Of a stretch of 45,176 nucleotides of DNA, positions 40,387-45,176 are shown one piece after another; the stretch's first letter is position 1; each line of letters starts with the position of its first letter. Below the pieces are notes generated by a model that ran no database searches, was not told the origin of the DNA, and was given only the letters and a program-made list of their open reading frames with translations. The position numbers and the translations under genes were made by a program. Source of the stretch: Nitrospirales bacterium (lineage in GTDB: Bacteria; Nitrospirota; Nitrospiria; Nitrospirales; UBA8639); contig JAJDBO010000228.1 of NCBI GenBank assembly GCA_029261305.1, positions 1-45,176 on the forward strand, given 5' to 3'.

Positions 40387-41823
40387 TCAGGAAGCGTTGG
40401 ATTCCTTCAGGCGGTCCAAACGTTTTTGATCAACATAGACCCAGGTGGTTTTTTCTTGGGTGACAGTCACTGAGCCGGGTTTGGCGCCTTTGGGTTTTCG
40501 GACGTTATTTCGCAATGTGTAAATAACCTCACCTTTTCCGCTTTTCCGTAGATCGCTATAAAACAAGGCCAGCGTCGCGGCATCTTTTAAGGTTTCGGAC
40601 GGAACCTGTTTTTTCTTTTCCAGTTCGATGATGACGTGTGATCCTGGTGTGCCGCGGGCATGTAGCCACATGTCGTCTTGTTTGGATACCTTGAAGGTGA
40701 CGGCATCATTATCTTTGGCACTCTTGCCCACCAAAATTGAAAATCCATCCTCAGAGACATATCGCCGATAGGGGGTGGCTGTTTTTGGTTTTTTTGTTGA
40801 ACCCCCCGGAGGCCTTGCCGGCTTGATTTTTGGTTCTGGGATTTCGGGTTGTTTCATCTCTCCACGTTCTGCTACTTGAAATTCATCCGTGAGTTTTGCG
40901 AGTTCAGCCTGAGCTTGTTCAAGGCGTGGGCGTACTTCGCGTTCGGCCCCAGTGTATTTTCGATGTTTTCGAAAGTAATCATTGAGGTTCCATGTTGGAT
41001 CTTTTGCAGGGTCTAAGGGAAGTGTCAGTTCTGGGAGTTGTTCGTCATAGTAATCGATGAGCGTGATGTGTGGTTGCCCTCTTTTAATTTGATTCAATTG
41101 TCCTTTGAGAAGTTCTCCATAACGGGCATATTCGCAATATCGATGGGCTTTCTCAAGGTCTTGCGTGAGTGAATTGACTCGGCGTTGCGCTTTTTTCATC
41201 GCTTTCCGTAAGGCCGCAAGTTGTTGATCTTGGAGTTGCCGTTGCGCTTGGTTTTGCTCAAGTTCAAGAAACGTTTGTTCCAGCATGTTGGAGATGGTGA
41301 ATGGTCTCGGAGGGGAGTCTGGTGTAAGAGAAAGATCAGTCCTTGATAGTTCTTGTATTTTTCCAGTCTCAAAATAGGATTGGATCCGTTGGGGGGCCTG
41401 GGTGTCTGGTTTCAGGGATCGGATCACTTCCTTATCTTGATTCACGAGGAAAAGATTGGCCGAACGTCCTGTGAATGCAGCGACGAGATACTGTGTTTTT
41501 TGTTTTGCTAAAAGTGTGATTACGACTACTCGATCATCCGGAACCTGCACGACCTGTTCAATTTGTGCACCGAGGACATGACTTCGTAAGTACTGACAAA
41601 ATGAAGGGGGCGTGGTTGGATTTGGCAAACGTTGGGTTAACGCGTGAATGCGCGCGGTTTGCGGGTGGGTTGAGATAAAGAGAGTGGTGGTTTGTCCAGG
41701 TCGTCTGATTTCAAAGGAGAGTGAATCAGGCAACGGCTGAGAAATCTTTTGAATTTTCCCTCCAAATAGGGCGGGTGTGAGTTCAGACAGTACTTGGGAA
41801 AGGTGTTCTAGGGAAATAGCCAA
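40387..41823 (-). CDS. rqcH: RqcH/NFACT-family ribosome quality-control protein
   Basis: Bacterial RqcH binds obstructed 50S subunits and recruits tRNA to add alanine tails to stalled chains. The N-terminal NFACT-N region begins MAISLEHLSQVLSELTPALF. It contains the Asp97-Arg98 pair (VPDDRVVVI), which matches the Asp-Arg required for tRNA recruitment in B. subtilis RqcH. A central coiled coil (~205-330) follows, then the NFACT-R domain: DGFSILVGKSAKDNDAVTFK, DDMWLHARGTPGSHVIIE, and DAATLALFYSDLRKSGKGEV. At 478 residues it is shorter than RqcH of B. subtilis (about 570). Older annotations call such proteins fibronectin-binding. It stands alone, with no visible link to the CIS. Confidence 0.88.
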   Translation of the reverse strand: MAISLEHLSQVLSELTPALFGGKIQKISQPLPDSLSFEIRRPGQTTTLFISTHPQTARIHALTQRLPNPTTPPSFCQYLRSHVLGAQIEQVVQVPDDRVVVITLLAKQKTQYLVAAFTGRSANLFLVNQDKEVIRSLKPDTQAPQRIQSYFETGKIQELSRTDLSLTPDSPPRPFTISNMLEQTFLELEQNQAQRQLQDQQLAALRKAMKKAQRRVNSLTQDLEKAHRYCEYARYGELLKGQLNQIKRGQPHITLIDYYDEQLPELTLPLDPAKDPTWNLNDYFRKHRKYTGAEREVRPRLEQAQAELAKLTDEFQVAERGEMKQPEIPEPKIKPARPPGGSTKKPKTATPYRRYVSEDGFSILVGKSAKDNDAVTFKVSKQDDMWLHARGTPGSHVIIELEKKKQVPSETLKDAATLALFYSDLRKSGKGEVIYTLRNNVRKPKGAKPGSVTVTQEKTTWVYVDQKRLDRLKESNAS

Positions 41824-41997
41824 TGAAAAAATTTACCTTAAACGGGTAGGAGTCAATTGGACGGCAACGCGTTAGATTTTCGCGATCTAAATGGTATTGC
41901 CATTATGTGCCAAACATGTGGGGCAATGGAGTATACGACATTCTACATACTGCGTGATGATGAGGTACTCTAATGGGTTTTGAATATTTGCTTTTGT

Positions 41998-43005
41998 TTA
42001 TGGTTTCCCAAGAAGCATGCGCATTTTCCGCTTAGTTCGTGCGCCGGCTATGCCGTCCGTGGTCAGTCCATGCCGTGCTTGAAAACGTTTGATGGCTTGG
42101 GTGGTCTTTCGGCCAGGGATTCCATCAACAACCAGACGAGACCCCATGAGTGTATTTAAAGATTTTTGCAGCCATTTGAGTTGTTCCTTCTTGGTCAAAG
42201 GGGTCTTGGGTTTTGGTTTAGGCTTGGGTTTCGGTTTGGGTTTTACAGGTTTGGGTATTGAGAGATCGCCAACGATAACAAAATCCTTTTTCCCATAACC
42301 GCGCGCACGCTTGCAGACTTCATACCCTTCTCGACTACCTTCGTCGTTGGTATTGCCTTCAATGGTTTCAAAGTGTTCTTGGCTCGCTTTGGTGACAATG
42401 CCAGTATGAACCCAATCGCCTTCCGACTTTTTATTCAGGAATAAGGAGCCAGGTTTGATCCGGCTTTTGTCTTGGGTGGCCCTACCATCAAGAAAACGTT
42501 TTTTCTTTTTGGCATCTTTTGCCAAGAGATCACACGATACTGACGAATTAATCGGCATGGGGATCTTTAATGTGTTACAGGCTTGACGAAGAAGGAATGA
42601 GGCGAACCCGGCGCACCAGGGAAAAGGATTTCCCTCGCGGTTGTTCATGTATAACCGGACCCATGGCCCACGGTTTTGTCCTCCGACTTCCCGGGGATGT
42701 TCCCGAAGATGTTGTTTGGCATACGCGACGACAAGGTTGCTAATGGTCCGACCATTCGCCGGAAGAGGTTTAAGCGCATTGCTCATGGGGAGGGTGAGGC
42801 GAGCAAAGGTTGTTTTATTGACTATGCCCGTTTCAGGAAGCCTCATTTTTTTTTGAAATTGCTTGATCATGCTCTCCGTGGCCGGCCCAAAATCTTTGTC
42901 CATGGTGAGAGTAAACCCGTGCAAGGAGAGCCATTCCTGGATGACCTTGACGGTATTATTGCGATCCCCACGTTTTTGCGTTCGATCAAGAGTGAGTTCT
43001 TTCAT
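41998..43005 (-). CDS. Peptidoglycan-binding CHAP-like hydrolase
   Basis: Two peptidoglycan-binding-1 domains (residues ~12-70 and ~272-330) flank a papain-like amidase domain. The latter has Cys131 (NPFPWCAGFAS), His200 (GDWVHTGIV) and Asn218 (TIEGNTN), a catalytic set like CHAP/NlpC enzymes. A repeated Lys-Pro linker (~251-266) joins it to the second binding domain. The ATG at 43005 has GGGAGA seven bases upstream, inside the longer open frame from 43029, so 43005 is the likely start. No signal peptide is visible, so export, if any, would need another route or lysis. It may be a cell-wall enzyme or an endolysin-like release factor for the CIS particles; the second is speculative. Confidence 0.82.
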   Translation of the reverse strand: MKELTLDRTQKRGDRNNTVKVIQEWLSLHGFTLTMDKDFGPATESMIKQFQKKMRLPETGIVNKTTFARLTLPMSNALKPLPANGRTISNLVVAYAKQHLREHPREVGGQNRGPWVRLYMNNREGNPFPWCAGFASFLLRQACNTLKIPMPINSSVSCDLLAKDAKKKKRFLDGRATQDKSRIKPGSLFLNKKSEGDWVHTGIVTKASQEHFETIEGNTNDEGSREGYEVCKRARGYGKKDFVIVGDLSIPKPVKPKPKPKPKPKPKTPLTKKEQLKWLQKSLNTLMGSRLVVDGIPGRKTTQAIKRFQARHGLTTDGIAGARTKRKMRMLLGKP

Positions 43006-43239
43006 CCTAATTCTCCCTTTGGGTGCCAATGCTCAGTGAGGACTCAGGTGCTAGAGAAGTCGAAGCCTACCGTTTCTGGTATTTCAATACAATAAAAAAT
43101 ATCAGAGTCGATCACTTGAAGGTATTGGTTGGTTTTGATTTTAAGCTCGATCGAAGGTTGAACTACTGAAATTGGTGATGAGGGAAAGGTCAACCAAGGC
43201 CTTTGTTTTTCAGAGAAGTATGGGGAAGGGTGTCAGGAA

Positions 43240-44043
43240 CTAAATGGCGTTTTTGAGTTGTCGAATGAAGGTTTGAACGTGATTTACAAGATGGGGGTCT
43301 TGTTGATACTTCGCAATAATTTTAACGAGCGCGCTCCCAACGATCACCGCATCAGCGAAGGCTGACATTCGTTTAGCGTCATCGGGTGTGGCAATACCAA
43401 AGCCGACGGCAATGGGTTTCTTGGCCTTCTTCTTCAGCGCGCGAACATTTTTTTCGATGTCGGGTAACCCTTGTAACTTCGCGCCAGTGATGCCGGTGAT
43501 TGACACATAATAAATAAAACCGTGAGTTCGTCGAATTACTTCGGTTTTTCGGTTGGCTGTGCTCGTTGGTGCCAAGAGATAAATCAAGCATGGTCCTTGT
43601 GCTTCGGCGGCTTGGTGCAAGGTGTCGGCTTCTTCCGGCGGCATGTCTGGAACGATGACGCCATCAACTCCTGCATCTACGGCTTCTTTGCAAAAGTTCT
43701 TTTCACCCATGGCCATAATCGTATTGTAATAGGTCATGAGTATAAGAGGAACATGAGTTTTAGTGCGCAGGCTTTTCACTAAGGCAAGAATGCGCCGGAG
43801 TGAAGTGCCAGAGAGCAGGGCTCGCTCGGCGGCTTTTTGAATAACCGGCCCATCGGCAATGGGATCGGAAAAGGGGACGCCGAGTTCAATAAGATCCGCG
43901 CCAGCTTGTTCTAAGGCGAGAACCAGGTCTTCGGTTTCAGCCAATGAGGGGTCGCCCGCCATGATATAGGGGATGAGAGCTTTCTCTCCCTTCGCGGCGA
44001 GATTTTCAAATGTTTCAGAAATGCGATTCGCGGTAGAGATCAT
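43240..44043 (-). CDS. trpA: Tryptophan synthase alpha chain
   Basis: The alpha chain cleaves indole-3-glycerol phosphate to indole, which passes through a tunnel to the beta chain. The catalytic Glu53 (LIELGVPFSDP) and Asp64 (IADGPVIQ) correspond to Salmonella Glu49 and Asp60. The phosphate-binding GFGIATPDDA and VGSALV segments are present. Length (267 residues) is normal. The ATG lies two bases after the trpB stop (TAGCCATG), so translation is coupled. This pair is a core biosynthetic operon, in contrast to the accessory genes on the left. Confidence 0.97.
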   Translation of the reverse strand: MISTANRISETFENLAAKGEKALIPYIMAGDPSLAETEDLVLALEQAGADLIELGVPFSDPIADGPVIQKAAERALLSGTSLRRILALVKSLRTKTHVPLILMTYYNTIMAMGEKNFCKEAVDAGVDGVIVPDMPPEEADTLHQAAEAQGPCLIYLLAPTSTANRKTEVIRRTHGFIYYVSITGITGAKLQGLPDIEKNVRALKKKAKKPIAVGFGIATPDDAKRMSAFADAVIVGSALVKIIAKYQQDPHLVNHVQTFIRQLKNAI

Positions 44044-44045
44044 GG

Positions 44046-45176
44046 CTAGAGTGGAATGCCGCGCATACGCGCAATTTGGTTCACGTCTTTATCACCACGA
44101 CCGGAAAGGTTCATGATGAGGATTTGGTTTTTCTTCAATTTTGGAGCAAGTTTGACCACTTCGGCTACTGCATGTGCACTTTCTAAAGCCGGGATGATGC
44201 CTTCCTCACGTGACAATAAGTCAAAAGCTTCAAGTGCTTCTTTATCATTGGCCGAGGTGTAATGAATTCGGCCCGAATCATGATGCATGCTATGTTCGGG
44301 ACCGACTGCGGCGTAATCCAGACCTGCCGATACGGAATGAGTGAGATTGACCTGCCCATCTTTGTCTTGCAGTAGATAGGTCATGGTTCCGTGGAGCACC
44401 CCAGGGCTTCCTCCAGAAAAACGCGCCGCATGTTTCCCACTGGTCAGTCCATGTCCACCGGCTTCGACTCCAACCATTTGAACTTTTTTGTCTCCGACAA
44501 ATGGATAGAAGAGGCCAATACTATTGCTCCCACCGCCGACACAGGCAACCAAACAATGCGGGAGTTTTCCTTCAGCCGCGAGAATCTGTTTTCGTGCCTC
44601 GCGCCCAATTACGGATTGAAAGTCACGAATCATCATTGGATACGGGTGTGCTCCTAGTACGGAGCCAAGTAAGTAATGCGTGGTGCGGACGTTTGTCGTC
44701 CAATCACGCATGGCTTCGCTAATGGCATCTTTGAGTGTTCGGCTTCCTGCATCCACCCCCGTGACCTTGGCTCCAAGCAAACGCATGCGAAAGACATTTA
44801 ACGCCTGGCGTTCCATGTCTTCGGTGCCCATATAAATCTCGGCTTCAAGCCCAAGCATAGCCGCGACCGTGGCCACAGCGACACCATGCTGCCCCGCACC
44901 GGTCTCCGCGATGATCCGCTTCTTTTTCATGCGCTTGGTCATGAGCATTTGGCCAACGGCATTATTTATTTTATGCGCGCCCGTGTGACAGAGATCTTCG
45001 CGTTTTAGGTAGATTTTCGCGCCACCTAAGGTCTTGGTGAGTTGTTTGGCGAAATAGAGTGGAGTGGGTCGTCCGACATATTGCTTCAAGCATTCTTGAA
45101 GTTCTTTTTGAAAGGTTTTATCTCGACGAACTCGGGCATAGACTTCCTCAAGTTCAAGCATCGCTGGCATGAGGGT
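44046..45176 (-). CDS. trpB: Tryptophan synthase beta chain, N-terminus outside the window
   Basis: The beta chain joins indole to serine with PLP to make tryptophan. The PLP lysine is in [13 protein letters not shown] and the phosphate-binding loop in GGGSNSIG. The reading frame is open to the edge (ACC CTC before the ATG at 45170, giving [17 protein letters not shown], which matches the usual ETLMPAL region), so the ATG at 45170 is internal and about 15-20 residues are missing. The stop TAG is followed two bases later by trpA. Confidence 0.97.
   Translation of the reverse strand, partial: TLMPAMLELEEVYARVRRDKTFQKELQECLKQYVGRPTPLYFAKQLTKTLGGAKIYLKREDLCHTGAHKINNAVGQMLMTKRMKKKRIIAETGAGQHGVAVATVAAMLGLEAEIYMGTEDMERQALNVFRMRLLGAKVTGVDAGSRTLKDAISEAMRDWTTNVRTTHYLLGSVLGAHPYPMMIRDFQSVIGREARKQILAAEGKLPHCLVACVGGGSNSIGLFYPFVGDKKVQMVGVEAGGHGLTSGKHAARFSGGSPGVLHGTMTYLLQDKDGQVNLTHSVSAGLDYAAVGPEHSMHHDSGRIHYTSANDKEALEAFDLLSREEGIIPALESAHAVAEVVKLAPKLKKNQILIMNLSGRGDKDVNQIARMRGIPL

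Overview
This window looks like a chromosomal segment of a Gram-negative bacterium with base composition near 50% G+C (judged by eye, not computed). A Nitrospirota relative, for instance a marine Nitrospira-type organism, would fit the trpBA/RqcH context and the codon style. That is a guess from family resemblance; no marker in the window settles it.

Layout. Left edge (1-5100), a patchwork: a truncated IS5-like transposase gene, an AT-rich membrane-anchored TPR protein, a stand-alone gamma-glutamyltranspeptidase-like gene on the opposite strand, and the decayed remnant of a PIN-domain toxin-antitoxin module. Centre (5115-38002): one very long minus-strand gene block of about 20 genes with short gaps or stop/start overlaps (ATGA, TAATG), which builds a contractile phage-tail-like injection system (CIS). 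In transcription order it encodes a small tail-completion-like protein, sheath, tube, a tail-assembly-chaperone-like protein, a Q/N-rich linker protein, a baseplate adaptor, a long helical tape-measure candidate, then five large or unusual genes, a 27-codon micro-ORF, and the baseplate set (gpD/gp27 hub, gp5/VgrG-like spike, PAAR tip, gp25, gpJ/gp6, gpI-like), followed by fibre-like proteins. Right (38360-45176): a sigma54-dependent enhancer-binding regulator with a near-perfect -24/-12 promoter and an upstream 13-bp-arm dyad, then housekeeping-type genes: an RqcH/NFACT protein, a peptidoglycan-binding CHAP-like hydrolase, trpA and (cut by the edge) trpB.

The striking part lies between the tape measure and the hub. 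It holds (i) a 1412-residue NHL beta-propeller protein with an HEMTH zinc-peptidase motif; (ii) a 909-residue protein of unknown function; (iii) a Rieske protein; and (iv) a 1316-residue molybdopterin oxidoreductase of the arsenite oxidase/iodate reductase (AioA/IdrA) type. The Rieske protein has no visible Tat signal. Its N-terminal ~125 residues instead match the N-terminus of the 909-residue protein, which suggests a shared docking or loading domain. The oxidoreductase keeps the AioA-type Fe-S cysteines and the R-x-G-G-H motif but differs at other pocket positions. The layout suggests a contractile particle that carries, or is decorated with, a complete AioAB/IdrAB-like redox enzyme plus a peptidase. 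I do not know of a described system like this.

How the parts may work together (inference): the regulator would respond to an unknown signal and, with sigma54, drive its own gene and possibly the CIS block. The baseplate, sheath and tube genes give a canonical contractile machine. The propeller, coiled-coil and fibre proteins would decorate the baseplate. The peptidase, the 909-residue protein and the Rieske/molybdoenzyme pair are candidate cargo or surface enzymes. No AAA+ ATPase of the Afp15 type and no LysM adaptor are seen here.
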